Shown: positions 41,117 through 52,013, counted from the stretch's first letter. The stretch is DNA of 64,000 nucleotides from Cordylochernes scorpioides (GCA_030710605.1 CP092877.1:1-64000); one strand, 5' to 3'. Made by a program: numbers and translations. Notes: generated by a model from the letters alone, not told the origin.

Positions 41117-41275
41117 TAACAGCGGTATGGTAGATTAAACTGGCGAAACCGCTGGGAGGGTTCACCACTGATGAGTCAGGCCCTCCCTTTAATTTTTCCA
41201 TTGCAGTAAGGACAGTAGAAATTGTTTTATTTTAAAAAAGAATAATACGCCTCTAAAATAGTTTTGTAATTTTGT
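41117..41275 (-). repeat. MITE M2, right arm
   Basis: Reverse complement of 36800-36965. The outermost end (GATGGCGCGCTAG) is missing. Confidence 0.8.
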
Positions 41276-41525
41276 ATTTATGTTCAAAAAAGGTTTTATA
41301 TATATTCAAGACGTTTTGAAATTTTTTAAGTGACTGGAAGTAAAAGTTTTTAAAGTAAGTGTCGACAGAGAGAGTTCTCCCGTCTTGTTGACTCATAGTT
41401 CAGCCGAGATTTGAGGTTATAAAAATGTTGAGTGGAATTCAGAGAGATCATTTTCGATTTCAATGTGACACCCTCGTTATTTTTGACGCTATTTTGAAAT
41501 ATGTCACGAACACTCTTTAACATAG

Positions 41526-41822
41526 AAGCATAGGGCGCCTCTCCCGTCAAAACCTGACGCCATCTATTGACCGTCGCCGCAACTAGCGGCCTCGGGTCGG
41601 TGAGAAAGCCACAACACCAGCTTTGGCAAGCTGAGAAGCGTCCACCTAGAGACAATGACGAGAGTCATTAGCCCGAAACCATGGTCTTTAGGTGGACGCT
41701 TCTCAGTTTGCCAAAGCTGGTGTTGGGGCTTTGTCACCGACCCGTGGTCGCTATTTGCGGCGACGGTCAATAGATGGCGTCAGGTTTTGACGTTTATTTT
41801 GACGGGAGAGGCGCCCTATGCG
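41526..41822. repeat. Foldback element, family M3
   Basis: Arms of about 140 bp, from GCATAGGGCGCCTCTCCCGT on the left to its complement on the right, around a short centre near 41675. Arms include CTAGCGGCCTCGGGTCGGTG and CCAGCTTTGGCAA. Outer parts equal the M3 arms of the 6.9-kb palindrome (GATGGCGTCAGxTTTTGACG). No coding function; reading frames on both strands are mirror images. Confidence 0.85.
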
Positions 41823-41908
41823 TCTATGGATCAATTTCCTCCCGGCTAATTTTCCATCTATACTCTTTAACATATAAATATAAAATGCATTCACCTTTTT
41901 ATAAATAA

Positions 41909-42357
41909 CTAGACGAATGACCCGGGCAACGCCCGGGTTTACATGATTAAATGTATTATTCAAACACATTAAACATGTGCCCGTTGGCTGCCAGCGAGTA
42001 AATGTCTGCGCCCGTTGACTCCCGGCGAGCAAGTGACTGCTCCCGTCGGCTGCCGGCGAGCAAGTGGCTTCCCGGCGCATGCGCGCGCACAGGGAAGCCA
42101 CGTGCTCGCAGGCGGCCAATGGGCGCGCCCCGCCATCAGTTCCACCGCATTCTCGAGGGCGCTGCTCGTGAGCTATTTAGAATAATTTGAATATATAGTT
42201 TTAATAATTTATTTATATATTTTTTAAAATGGCCTATCGTCATCCTCGTTATTTTTTACCTATGTATTGAAATTTTGGTTTGAATTAGTGAACTACTGCG
42301 AATTTGTATACCGGACATACAGACAAACATACAAACATTCATTTTTATATATATAGA
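41909..42357 (-). mobile_element. Complete non-autonomous Helitron with GC-rich insert
   Basis: CTAG at 41909-41912 with hairpin CCCGGGCAACGCCCGGG; 5' end TCTATATATATAAAAATG at the right; flanks A and T. The centre (41971-42170) is GC-rich: three 31-bp tandem units (CCCGTYGGCTGCCGGCGAGC) and a hairpin GTGGCTTCCC...GGGAAGCCAC, then CGGCCAATGGGCGCG. The rest matches 3040-3556, which lacks that insert. Confidence 0.85.
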
Positions 42358-42406
42358 TAGATTACAAAATCAAATTAGATATATTAAAGTTTTTAATATT
42401 CTAGAC

Positions 42407-45226
42407 CAGTGTCGGGCAACCTTTTTCGAGTTGCGGCGCACTAAGCTTAATTTCTTTTTTTCGCGGCGCACCTGTGGTTCTCACTATAAATTTCCTCGTA
42501 GGTAATTAAAATACAACAATAAATACTAGTAAAAATTTAAACATATATATCACATTTTATTAATTTTCAATATTAAATTAACATAATCAATGCGAGCATT
42601 GCGATTGTTTTTGAGAGCATATCAAATCAATACGGGGATCTACTTGTGAAAGACAAACGCCCATCTCCTCATCTATCATTTGAAGTCTTTCGCGCTTCTT
42701 AGACTTCATTTCTGTGAGTGTTGAAAAACCTTGCTCAACACAGGTAGGAACTTCCAAATGGCAACAATGATTCGATGGCCGCATTACTAAGTTTAGGAAA
42801 TTTGGAGTTTAAGCACAACCAAAACTCAGATAGCTCCTTTTCAGTGAATAGTCTTTTGAAAACTAAATCGTTTTTTAAATCAATTAAGTTTTCTTGCATT
42901 TCTTCTTCCAGATGTTGAATTTCACAGTGCATAAATGGGTTAACTACCCATTCCATCTTTTCAACGTCCAAGTAAGGAAAATATTTATCAAAAGAAGCGG
43001 ATAGTAATGTCAAAGTTTCTTCGACTTCTTTTTTGATAATAGATTTTGATGGATTCTCTTGAACCATCGGAAAAGATGCAAAGTTTTCTTTAGCAATGTT
43101 TAAATTCCATAAACTGAGTTTTTCCTTAAACGCTTTCAACTTGGTTGATATAGTGATAATGTTCTCCTGAGCACCTTGCAAATTTAAATTAAGGCTGTTT
43201 AATTTGTCGAAAATATCACCCAAAAATGAAACTCGTAACCACCAAACATCACTCATCATGAAAGGAAAATTAATCTCTTCGTTATCAATGAATGCCATTA
43301 TTTCATTTTTCATTGAAATAAATCGATTTAAAACTTTGCCTTTCGACAACCATCTGACTTCAGTATGAAACAATAAATTTTTATAATCGGAATCCATTGC
43401 TTCACAAAATGTTGAAAAAATTCTCGATCGAAGAGCATTTGATTTGATGTAATTGACTACTTTGACAACTTCATCTAGAGTTGTGACAAGGATGGGAGGA
43501 ACCGACTTTGACACTAACATTTCTCTATGAATCATACAGTGAACAAATTTGATATTTGGATTTTTTTTATGACATGTGCTATCAATCCCTTTCTTGAACC
43601 TTTCATAGCTGGAGCTCCATCCGTACAGACGCTAACACAATTTTCCCATCTCAAGTTATACTTCATAACATTTTCATCAACTAATTCAAAAATGTCCGCA
43701 CCAGTCGTTCTTTGTTTTAATTCTTCACAAAAAAAAGTAGTTATTCACAATGTTTCCTGTATCGACGAACCTCAAAAATGCCAGCAATTGAGCTTTATTA
43801 CTAATATCTGTGGTTTCATCAAGCTGTATAGCCCATTTTGTTGATGAATCATTAAAAGATTGTTTTATTTGCAACTCAATATCTTCTGACATATCTTCAA
43901 TTCTTCTCGCAATAGTTTTTGATGATAGTGGAATTTTCGTAACCTTCTCCATAGCATCATTCGTTAACATACATCCAGCCACAATTTTTAAAGTAGGCAA
44001 GATAATTTCCTCTGCTTCTGCGTGAGCTTTCTTCTTTCGAGCGATGAGTTGAGCTATCATGTAACTAGCTGTTTGAGCTTCATCTGAGGTGGTCATAAAT
44101 TTCTTGAATTTTTTTTATTGCTTTTGAAAACTTGATCGTATATTTTCAAAGTAGCTTATTGGATTGTTCATCTGCTCCCGATGATTTGTCTCAATATGTC
44201 GAAGTAGTTTACTTGGCACCATTGTTTCGTTGCTGAGGGTTTTTTTGGCAAATTAAGCAAAACGGCAGTGATGGATCATTAACAGATGGTATAAATCCAT
44301 ATTTGAGATAATCTTCAACGTATTTCCTCTTATTTCCAGTTGATTTTACTATTTTCTTATCTTCTTTATTTTCGTTTTGATTTTGTTTATCACTGGCACC
44401 TTCTCTAATTAGAAATCTCTCCATCTAGTTTTGAGAGAATTTAGAAAAAACACACAAATATAATAATAAAATGTTTAAATAAAGTTACCTTGAGTTAAAA
44501 GTGAGTGAGAATTTCGTAACAAAAATATTTTTTTCCTTTTTTAACCAACAGATTTTACGGTGTACAAAACTTATTGTGTGAATGTGTGTGTGTTTTACAA
44601 CATGCAAAAAAAATGAAGAATTACTACAGCAATACTTTGACGAAAACTCCGAATAAATATTTTAAATAAATTTATAATTTTTTTTTTGTTTTCTTTTTTT
44701 TTAAGCTTTGTAGCTTTGAGTCTCTATTAATAAACAGCTGTGACAAAGATTGTAAATGACGGTCAAGTTTGGACATATTATTTTAAAAATAGGTATTTCC
44801 CGCAGTATGTATTCAACTTTATTAAATAAAGTTGTTTTGGCGGATTGTTTTTTTTTTTTAACTTATGATTTTAAATAGGTACGTACCTATTTGCATTTTT
44901 ATTTTTTAATAATGGCACGTGCCAGTTATGTACGTCAAGATTATGTACATACGTTATATGAAATATAAAATTATGCAAACTGTTGTAATTATAATACCAA
45001 AATAAGTTTTATATAAAATGAAATTTGCTTTTTTTTTATTTCATTTTTTATATGAAAATTTTTTTAAAAAATCATTAAAATTGAATAAAAATTATAAAAA
45101 ATATTTTTTGAAACATTATTTTTAAATTTAACCAAAAGTTCTAAATACCTACAAAAATGTTCGCGGCACACCTAGAATTATTCGCGGCACACCAGTGTGC
45201 CACGGCACACCGGTTGCCCGACACTG
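42407..45226 (-). mobile_element. hAT DNA transposon, nearly complete
   Basis: Terminal inverted repeats CAGTGTCGGGCAACC / GGTTGCCCGACACTG, 2,820 bp, with a perfect 8-bp target duplication TTCTAGAC on both sides (42399-42406, 45227-45234), the hAT hallmark. Subterminal repeats GCGGCGCAC and GCGGCACACC may be transposase sites. One transposase gene on the minus strand. 44,430-45,175 is AT-rich without genes. Confidence 0.95.
42587..44424 (-). pseudogene. hAT transposase (ZBED5/FAM200-like), frameshifted
   Basis: Order on the minus strand: start MERFLIREGAS, basic linker, BED-type zinc finger (CLICQK...then, after a shift, LLRHIETNH), catalytic region with LDETTDISNKAQLLAFLRF and CTDGAPAMKG, TEVRWLSKGKVLNRF, a helical insertion, and the C-terminal dimerisation domain (SNAAIESLLPF, then SSYLCEQGFSTLT across a shift). 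It cuts and rejoins the element's ends. Breaks: shifts in A/T runs near 44245 and 43730, near 43565 and 42780, and a stop near 44115. All lie mainly in homopolymers, so decay is slight or partly sequencing error. Confidence 0.88.
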
Positions 45227-45234
45227 TTCTAGAC

Positions 45235-45535
45235 TTTTAATAGATAAATGAAATTATATATACAGTACTGTGAATTTTAATCATCAGCATCTTTCAATCG
45301 AACGTTGAGTTAATGTAAGAACAAGCCAGCCGGGGATTTTCCCAAGTGAATGCTTGTCGATACAATATTTATTTGAAAACAATAATAAAGCCTTGGGGTA
45401 TTATTGTTTATTAGAAACATACAATATTTCAATGAGGCAATTATTCTTGGTCAAATCAAGGTTTGAATACCAAAGGAAAATGGGCGAACTGCCTCATCGA
45501 AATATTGGATGTTTCTAATCCATATAGATAATACA
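45235..45535. other. Gene-free stretch
   Basis: AT-rich. CAAGCCAGCCGGGGATTTTCCCAAGTG near 45325 resembles a decayed Helitron hairpin end. Nothing else is recognised. Confidence 0.4.
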
Positions 45536-45545
45536 CTGATGCACT

Positions 45546-45701
45546 AGCGCGCCATCTGTTATGAAAATTCGAAACTATTTTAGACGCGAAAGATTCTTTT
45601 TGAAATTAAACAATTTCTACTGCCCTTACTGCAATGGAAAAATTAATAAGAGGGCCTGGCTCATCAGTGGTGAACCCTTCCAGCGGTTTCGCCAGTTTAA
45701 T
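45546..45701 (+). repeat. MITE M2, one arm, cut by the Copia element
   Basis: CACTAGCGCGCCATCTGTTA to CGGTTTCGCCAGTTTAAT; matches 36786-36950. The LTR of the Copia element begins directly after it. Confidence 0.8.
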
Positions 45702-45765
45702 TGTAAGAGAATCAGAGGCTGGATCTCAAAAGTATTGTTTAATTAACAATAATATTATAGTAAGA
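45702..45765 (-). repeat. Copia 3' LTR, first part
   Basis: TGTAAGAGAATCAGAGGCTG ... matches the first 64 bp of 51380-51601, then is interrupted by a Helitron at AAGA^TGAC. Confidence 0.9.
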
Positions 45766-47349
45766 CTAGCGGATGTACCCGGCTTTGCCCGGGTTTTACC
45801 CGAGTAAAGGTTTGTCTAACGAACATTTGTTAAAACAATTCTCTATAAACTTATAAAAAAATAATAGATATATTTTGATAATTTGAAAATCGTATATTTG
45901 AATCTCTCGATAAAGTGATCATTTTTCCCGGTCCCTGTGTGCCGTGTCATTCTGAATTTTGGCTTTCCTAATTTTCTACATTACAAAATCATCGTTTTAT
46001 CTAGTGAACATTTTTCCCCGGTCCCTTAAAAAATACTCGATAAGTTTAATAAAATCATGGTCGTTTATGGAAGATGGACGAAATTCCCGCCGAGCCTTTT
46101 TTTCTTGTCTACTTTTTCTTGTCACCAACTCTGCCCCCGCGCGCCAGGACATCTAGACCCCTCTGATTGGTCGGTGGGTACTTGGACTGTCCATCCGGCC
46201 AGCAGCCGGACGATTACATTTTCTCTACAGGGGGTGGGGCAGACCTAAGCCTATCTCCGTCGCAAGGTGGCGCTGCTTGCGAGTTAAAGCTACAAATCTG
46301 CAAATAACTCTAAGGATATTCAAGATATTCAAGAAATTATTTTTCTAAAACCTTTCCGGGGATATACCTAATAATATCCCAAAATTTCACGGCGATTGGA
46401 TGTAAGGTTTTTGAATCTATAGAGAACACACACACAGACATTCATTTATATATAAATGTGATGATGAGTTGCTGTCGACTTATCTGTGATGAGATCCTGT
46501 CGACTCATGTAATGAGAGGATGAGAATTCCAGTAGCTTTTGTAGAGATCCTGTCGACTACTGAAATAATGTTGAAGTCCTGGTAGCTCTTGTTGTACTGT
46601 GTTGACCGAGAGGAACAGTCAGGATGTAGAGTTTTCCAGTACCTCTCTGCACCTTGGAAGACCTTTAAAAGTTCTCACAAAATACAGGCAGTCGTGGTCG
46701 AGGCAGAGTGGAAAAGCTTGGGGATATCCATACACAAAAAACGAAGACACAGTTGCACTAAGAAAGTTCCGTTAACAGATAAAAGCTGAGCTAGGAGCGA
46801 AAAGATGGAGATAGACGAGTTCTTCCTAACTACATGTTGGATGAGATCGACATAACATACGACCGACGCGGCTTGCACTAAGGGTGAACTAAACTAAACT
46901 CCACTGAACTGACTGAACTGTCAAGAGACTGTAAGGTGATGATTTATAGGTTAAAGACGGGGCGACCTTATGTGACAGGGGCGTTTGAGAAAGGGCGCCT
47001 TTACCTGTCCAGGTGTGAGAGGGGTCTCTGCATTCCACCACATGTGACAGTGTGGGTGGCCTGTCGTGGGAACTGTGAATCTACCTGATTTATGACTTCC
47101 ATATTTAGACTCTGTTGTTTTGACAATACTATGCTCGATCTCTGCTTTAGCTCAACTCTTAAATCTATTACAGATTTTATTTATTTATCCACTTTGTACA
47201 AATTACATTACATAGGCGATGCAATGACACAGTTTAATCATGCGCATAATTATTTATAGATGTGTTTCTATATACAACATGGCAATCTTGTTATAAGTTA
47301 TCTACACAATATGAGGTTGTTGTTTTAAATTACCATATATATATATAGA
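45766..47349 (-). mobile_element. Helitron inside the Copia LTR, itself carrying an LTR-D
   Basis: CTAG at 45766-45769 with hairpin CCCGGCTTTGCCCGGG; the other end TATATATATATAGA at 47349. Flanks A and T. The other Copia LTR (ATAAGATGACAAGG) is the empty site. The body to 46457 matches 26352-26990 but holds a GC-rich 46100-46260 segment not in that copy. 46458-47337 is LTR-D material. Confidence 0.88.
46458..47337 (-). repeat. Solo LTR-D with leader
   Basis: 46570-47337 is a diverged copy of the 754-bp LTR-D repeat; 46458-46569 adds a leader with three GATCCTGTCGAC-like repeats, i.e. multiple primer-site-like motifs. It interrupts the TA-rich 5' end of the Helitron. Confidence 0.8.
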
Positions 47350-47405
47350 TGACAAGGAGCAAAGAAGTGCTAAGCAACAGTCGATGTGCGTGTTACTCTC
47401 CAACA
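47350..47405 (-). repeat. Copia 3' LTR, second part
   Basis: TGACAAGGAGCAAAG ... CTCTCCAACA, matching the end of 51380-51601 but about 100 bp shorter by an internal deletion. Confidence 0.85.
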
Positions 47406-47560
47406 CTCCCACCTAACAAGCACTTTGTTGTTTCAAACAGTCCAAGTTGGCTTCTTAGTCTTCTATACCTTTCTGGAGGTAGAGCTTTCGTAAATATGTC
47501 TGCAGCTTGATCATTGGAGCAGACATAAAGAAGGTCAATTGCATGTTTTTGAAATTGATC

Positions 47561-48253
47561 TCAGATAAAGTGATACGAAATATCAATATGTTTAGTTCTT
47601 TTGTGGTATTCTGGGTTGTGAACAAGTCTTATGCAGTTTTGATTGTCGCAAAAAATTGTTGTAGGCTTTACTTCTTCTTGATGTAGCTCGCGTAGAAGTT
47701 GTCTCAGCCAAATTGCTTCTTTCGTTGCTTTGGAAGCCGCAATATATTCAGATTCTGTTGTTGACAGAGACACACAATTCTGTTTTTGACTGCACCAAGA
47801 AATAGGTCCATTATTCAACATGAACACATATCCGGTGGTTGATTTTCTTGTGTCTAGGTCTCCAGCAAAATCAGCATCGGAAAAACCTATCAGAGATGTA
47901 GTGCAGGAACTCCCACCAAAACAAATACCGATGTTTTTCGTAGCTTTTAAGTATCCAAATATTTTCTTTACTGCGGTCCAATGTGAAGGTCCTGGGTTGT
48001 TCATAAATTGGCTAACCCTGCTGACTGCGTAGGCAATATCAGGTCTAGTTCCAGTCATGAGGTACATTAAACTACCAATTGTCTGTCTGTATGGAATCTT
48101 GTTCATTTCTTCAATTTCCTGATTATCCTTTGGGCACATCTCTTTTGTTAGTTTTGAGTAAGGATCAGAAGGTACAGATTGTAACTTAATTTCAAGAAGG
48201 TTGTAATGTTCAAGTGCTCTTTCAATGTATGAGGCTTGATGTAGAAATAACAT
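47561..48253 (-). pseudogene. Copia RT C-terminus and RNase H
   Basis: Begins LFLHQASYIERALEHYNL, passes MNKIPYRQTIGSLMYLMTGT and RPDIAYAVSRVSQF, then the RNase H domain: GFSDADFAGDLDTRKSTTGY, SLSTTESEYIAASKATKEA, IFCDNQNCIRLVHNPEYHKRTKH. All catalytic Asp/Glu are present. Not in one frame with the RT start; about 100 bp between 48253 and 48352 are shifted. Confidence 0.9.
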
Positions 48254-48351
48254 TTTAGTTGTTCTATCTCGATATATTTATAGGCCAAGGAAATAATCGG
48301 CCGTAAAAGTTTTTATTTCAAAATTGGAATTTAAGTACTGTACTATATCAT

Positions 48352-48927
48352 CTAAATTTGTTTATTTACACTGCAGATTAAGCAATCATCTACATATATT
48401 GCAAGTAATATGTAAGCCTGTTTACATTTCATTGTATAGACACATGAATCTGATATGCTAGGTTTGAGATCAAACTTAATTAAAAACTCATGAAATTTCT
48501 TGTTCCACATTCTGGGGGATTGCTTAAGACCATAGATGCTTTTCTGAAGAGAGCAAACATGATTTGGAAAATCTGGGTTTTCATAACCTTGGGGTTGTTC
48601 CATGTAAAGTTCTTCTTCCAAATCACCATTCAAGAAGGCAGATTTTACATCTAATTGAATCATTTCCATATCAAGTGATGCACAAAGTGATAAGATTGTT
48701 CTAATTGAATCGAATTTTACTACTGGAGAAAAGGTTTCACCATAATCAATTCCTGATTTTTGTGAATAACCTTTCGCAACTAGTCTAGCCTTAAACATTT
48801 TATTTGATCCATCTGCATTTTGCTTTATTTTGTATACCCACTTGCATGCAATAGCTTTTCTGTCTGATGGTAGTGTCACATAAGTCCATGTTTGATTTTT
48901 CATCAAGGAATTGAATTCATCGTCCAT
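48352..48927 (-). pseudogene. Copia reverse transcriptase
   Basis: 191 residues from MDDEFNSLMKNQTWTYVTLP through WVYKIKQNADG, ARLVAKGYSQ, LDVKSAFLNGDLEEELYMEQ to IYVDDCLI, the YVDD catalytic centre. It copies element RNA into DNA. Only one stop separates it from the integrase frame, so the break is small. Confidence 0.9.
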
Positions 48928-48945
48928 AGCTAGTTTCCACTTTTT

Positions 48946-49833
48946 TTAGTTTTGTCCTACAATTGCATCTTCATAGTTCAATGGTTCTTGGTCATGGACA
49001 TAACAAGCATATGAAATAGCTCTTGTACAGTTGGTTGATGATTGTTCCTTTTCTCTGATTCTATTCCTGAGAGGGTATCGACATGATTCTTCTGGTTTGG
49101 AACTGGTATTTGTGCTATCAACACTTTCTTCACTATATATAGTTACCTGCTCTTGTTGGTTATCCTGAATATTTTCTGATGTATTAGCTTCAGTAAATAT
49201 TACATCTCTGCTTATGGTAATTTTTCTAGCAATAGGATCCAACATTCTATAATTTTTGTTAGTTTCAGTATATCCAACAAAAAATGTACGAATACTCTTT
49301 TTGTCTAATTTCTTTCTGCTATCTTTTGGTATATGCACATAAGCGTTACATCCAAAAGTTTTCAAATGTAAGATGGAGGGTTTTCTCTTGTACCATATTT
49401 CATAAGGTGTAGAATTTCCCAATACTTTAGTAGTACATCTATTTAAGAGATAGACTGCTGTGTTTACGGCTTCAGCCCACAGTTCAAGCGGCATTTTTCT
49501 TCCATGTAACAAGCATCTAGCTGATTCAACTATTGTTCTGTTATCTCTTTCAGAAATTCCATCCTGTTCTGGGGTATATGGAGCAGTGAGTTCATGAACA
49601 ATTCCTAGAGATTTTAGATAATCAGAAAAATTCTTATTCAAGAATTCTGTGCCATTATCTGTTCTGAATCTTTTTATTTTATTTCCAGTTTCAGTCCTAA
49701 CTCTTTTTACAAATTCTTTAAATTTCTCAAGTACATCTGATTTATGCCTAATGAAGTAGGCCACTCTGAATCTTGAAAAATCATCCTTGAATGATACAAA
49801 ATATAATGATCCACCTGGTGATCTTTTACTCAT
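48946..49833 (-). pseudogene. Copia integrase core and linker
   Basis: Shows FKDDFSRFRVAYFIRHKSDV (first D), FRTDNGTEFLNKNF (second D) and PYTPEQDGISERDNRTI (E), then the Copia-specific GKKxxP-like tail LWAEAVNTAVYLLNR, TFGCNAYVHIP and FVGYTETNKNYRML. The zinc domain upstream (49840-50130, with CEACIYGKQNRK in another frame) is broken by shifts. Confidence 0.9.
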
Positions 49834-50131
49834 TGGTCCACAAACATCTGAATAGATCAGCTCTCCTGGATAGGTAGAATTTGGACTTGTTGACGCGTGA
49901 AAAACTTTTCTATTTTGTTTTCCATAGATGCATGCTTCACATAGTAAAGAATCAGGCTTTTCTCTAATTTTAATGTTTTCTTCAAAACATTATTTTCTAA
50001 CATTTGGGTTAATTTTATAGGATTTACATGACCCATTCTTTGATGTCATATATCTAGACTTAACTAAGCAACATGAGTTTGTGAAGATTGCTTTGCTTTA
50101 ATAAAAATTCTATAAAGATTTGAATTGTCCT

Positions 50132-50596
50132 TTATTCAGTAACTAGCACTTTCGAATTTTTTGTCAATTTTATCTGATTTCCTTTACAAATGAACGTCAA
50201 ACCATGTTTTCTTGCAGTAGATATTGAAAAAAGATTGGTCTCCAATTCAGGTATATAGAGAACATCCAAAAGAGTTGCATTAATTTCCTGACTATCAACA
50301 TAAGAGAGAATATCAATATTTCCCTTACCTTTTGCATAGATCTTCTTTCCATCTCCAAGGCACACAGGATGAACACCTTCTGGTATTTCTTCGAACGTAG
50401 AGAACCATTCTCTTCTGAAAGTCATGTGATCCGTTGCTCCAGAATCTGCAATCCAGGAATCCTTTGTTTCAGCGAGGAAGGCACTTGTCTCAGCTGAAAA
50501 AGCACAGCTATCATCTCTGGCTGAAGAACTTGGCTGTTGTCCTTTTTGTTCTTCCTTTCTTTTATAGCATTCTTTCCACCAATGTCCTTCTTGCAA
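50132..50596 (-). pseudogene. Copia zinc knuckle end and protease
   Basis: Begins GHWWKECYKRKEEQ, the second half of a CCHC knuckle, then protease SWIADSGATDHMTF (catalytic D-S-G-A), and LLDVLYIPELETNLFSIS, the usual Copia protease end. Frame shifted against gag at about 50596. Confidence 0.88.
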
Positions 50597-51363
50597 TATC
50601 CAAAGTGTGTGTTCTTCTTTTTATCTTTAATGGATTGTTGATGCTGCTGTTGTTTGTTGGAAGCTGTTGAATTTCTGTTGAACTTTGAAAAAGTCATCAA
50701 GGCATTATCTGGTTTAAAATTTCCTGAAGAATCCCAATGATCCTGTAAGCTTTCTTCTTTCAGTAATCTTGCCGTCAAGTTTTCTAGAGTCTTTTCTTCT
50801 GATGAAACTGAATCCCACGCTGTTATGAAATTCTTGTATTTATCAGGCAAGCTGCAAATTAGCTTTGTAATTAGGACAACATCAGAGATTGGCTCACCTA
50901 GATCTTTCATTTGTTGTGCCTGAGTTTCAATTTTGTAAATGTGAGAAGCAATGTTATCATTTGGATTCATTTTATATTCGAAAAATCTTTGTTGCAGCAA
51001 ATATTTGTTTGTTTCAGATTTCAGTTCATATATTGTTGATAATTTCTTCCACATTTCTGCTGAAGTCTGGCAATTAACAATCTGTTGAAGATATTTAAAC
51101 TCTAGAGCAGTAGTGATCAGCATTTTGGATTTTGCATCTTTCTTTTTCCATTCAGAGAATTTTGCAATATCCTCTATTTCAGGTTTTACTTCAGAGCCAT
51201 CAGTTATACTGAGAAGATCTTTAGCTTCTAGAATAATCTTCATTTGAAATTTCCATAGATGAAAATTATCGCCGTTGAATTTTTGAATTTGTGGAAGTTC
51301 AGTTGTCATCTTGAGTAAGCAAACGAATTTCAGCTTAGATAAACAAAAGATATTTGATACCAA
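50597..51363 (-). pseudogene. Copia gag (UBN2-type)
   Basis: Starts near 51309 (MTTELPQIQKFNGDNFHLWK) or at 51363. It carries the Copia gag blocks KILLEAKDLLSITDG-like, EWKKKDAKSKMLITTALE, LLQQRFFEYKMNPNDNIASH and LICSLPDKYKNFITAWDSV. The frame then enters a Gln/Asn-rich linker and loses the zinc knuckle through a frameshift. Confidence 0.9.
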
Positions 51364-51379
51364 CCAAGCTCTGCTGTCA

Positions 51380-51601
51380 TGTAAGAGAATCAGAGGCTGG
51401 ATCTCAAAAGTATTGTTTAATTAACAATAATATTATAATAAGATGACAAGGAACAAAAAGAGTCACAAAAGGCAAGCGCAGTATCAGGAAGAAAACCAAA
51501 ACTTAAACTACAGGTAGACAGTGTGTCGCCAGGTCACGTGATGTCTGGTAGGAAGGTGTCGTTGCTAGGCAACACCTGATGTGCGAAGTTGCTCTCCAAC
51601 A
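51380..51601 (-). repeat. Copia 5' LTR (222 bp)
   Basis: TGTAAGAGAATC ... CTCTCCAACA; TG/CA bounded; complete copy used as empty-site reference for the Helitron in the other LTR. Confidence 0.9.
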
Positions 51602-51677
51602 TATTGGATTTAATTAATATAGTTGATATAATAATATATATTTATATTATAAATGAGTTTTAAAAATTGTAAAAAAA

Positions 51678-51748
51678 TGCATCGGCCGGGAATCGAACCC
51701 GGGCCGCCCGCGTGGCAGGCGAGCATTCTACCACTGAACCACCGATGC
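51678..51748 (-). tRNA. tRNA-Gly (GCC)
   Basis: 71-nt cloverleaf: acceptor GCATCGG/CCGATGC with discriminator A, D-arm with A box TGGTTCAGTGG, anticodon loop CTGCCAC with GCC, T-arm with B box GGTTCGATTCC. A TTTTTTT terminator follows directly. No mismatch in the stems, so it is probably functional. Its upstream flank leads without a break into a Helitron 5' end at 51976. Confidence 0.95.
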
Positions 51749-51976
51749 TTATGAAAAATGGCCATATTTGGGTATTCATTCCATTCCGGATTACTCCGCG
51801 TAAAAAAAACGGTTCTACAAATGAAAAAAAAGAAATAGCCAAAAATACTAATCAAAATGTAGCCGAAATTTTCCTCAGGTTTATAAAAAGCGACATGCAA
51901 AATTTGGTACCAATTGGTTCAGTAGTTTTTGAGTTTATCGAGAAACAGATAGACATTGACTTTTATATATATAGAG
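51749..51976 (-). mobile_element. Helitron 5' end next to tRNA-Gly
   Basis: Minus strand starts TCTCTATATATATAAAAGTC after an A, with AAACTCAAAAACTACTGAAC and CAATTGGTACCAAATTTTGC, the common insect Helitron 5' pattern. The 3' end (hairpin and CTAG) is not found before the Copia LTR at 51601. Confidence 0.65.
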
Positions 51977-52013
51977 ATTGAAATATTTTGAAATATATAT
52001 TTGAATATAATGT

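Larger units (their letters stand above)
45702..51601 (-). mobile_element. Ty1/Copia retrotransposon (minus), LTR split by a Helitron
   Basis: Right (5') LTR at 51380-51601, left (3') LTR at 45702-45765 plus 47350-47405. Polypurine GTTAGGTGGGAG abuts the left LTR on the coding strand. Gag, protease, integrase, RT, RNase H follow in the Copia order (integrase before RT). No matching target duplication is seen (TTAAT on the left, TATTG on the right), so one flank has been rearranged. Confidence 0.88.

Noticed and set aside
45697-51606. Target duplication for the Copia element
   Set aside because: Left flank TTAAT and right flank TATTG do not match; no shifted 5-bp pair was found.
51712-51981. 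Plus-strand 89-codon frame over the tRNA and Helitron end
   Set aside because: It reads through the antisense of a tRNA gene and a transposon terminus.
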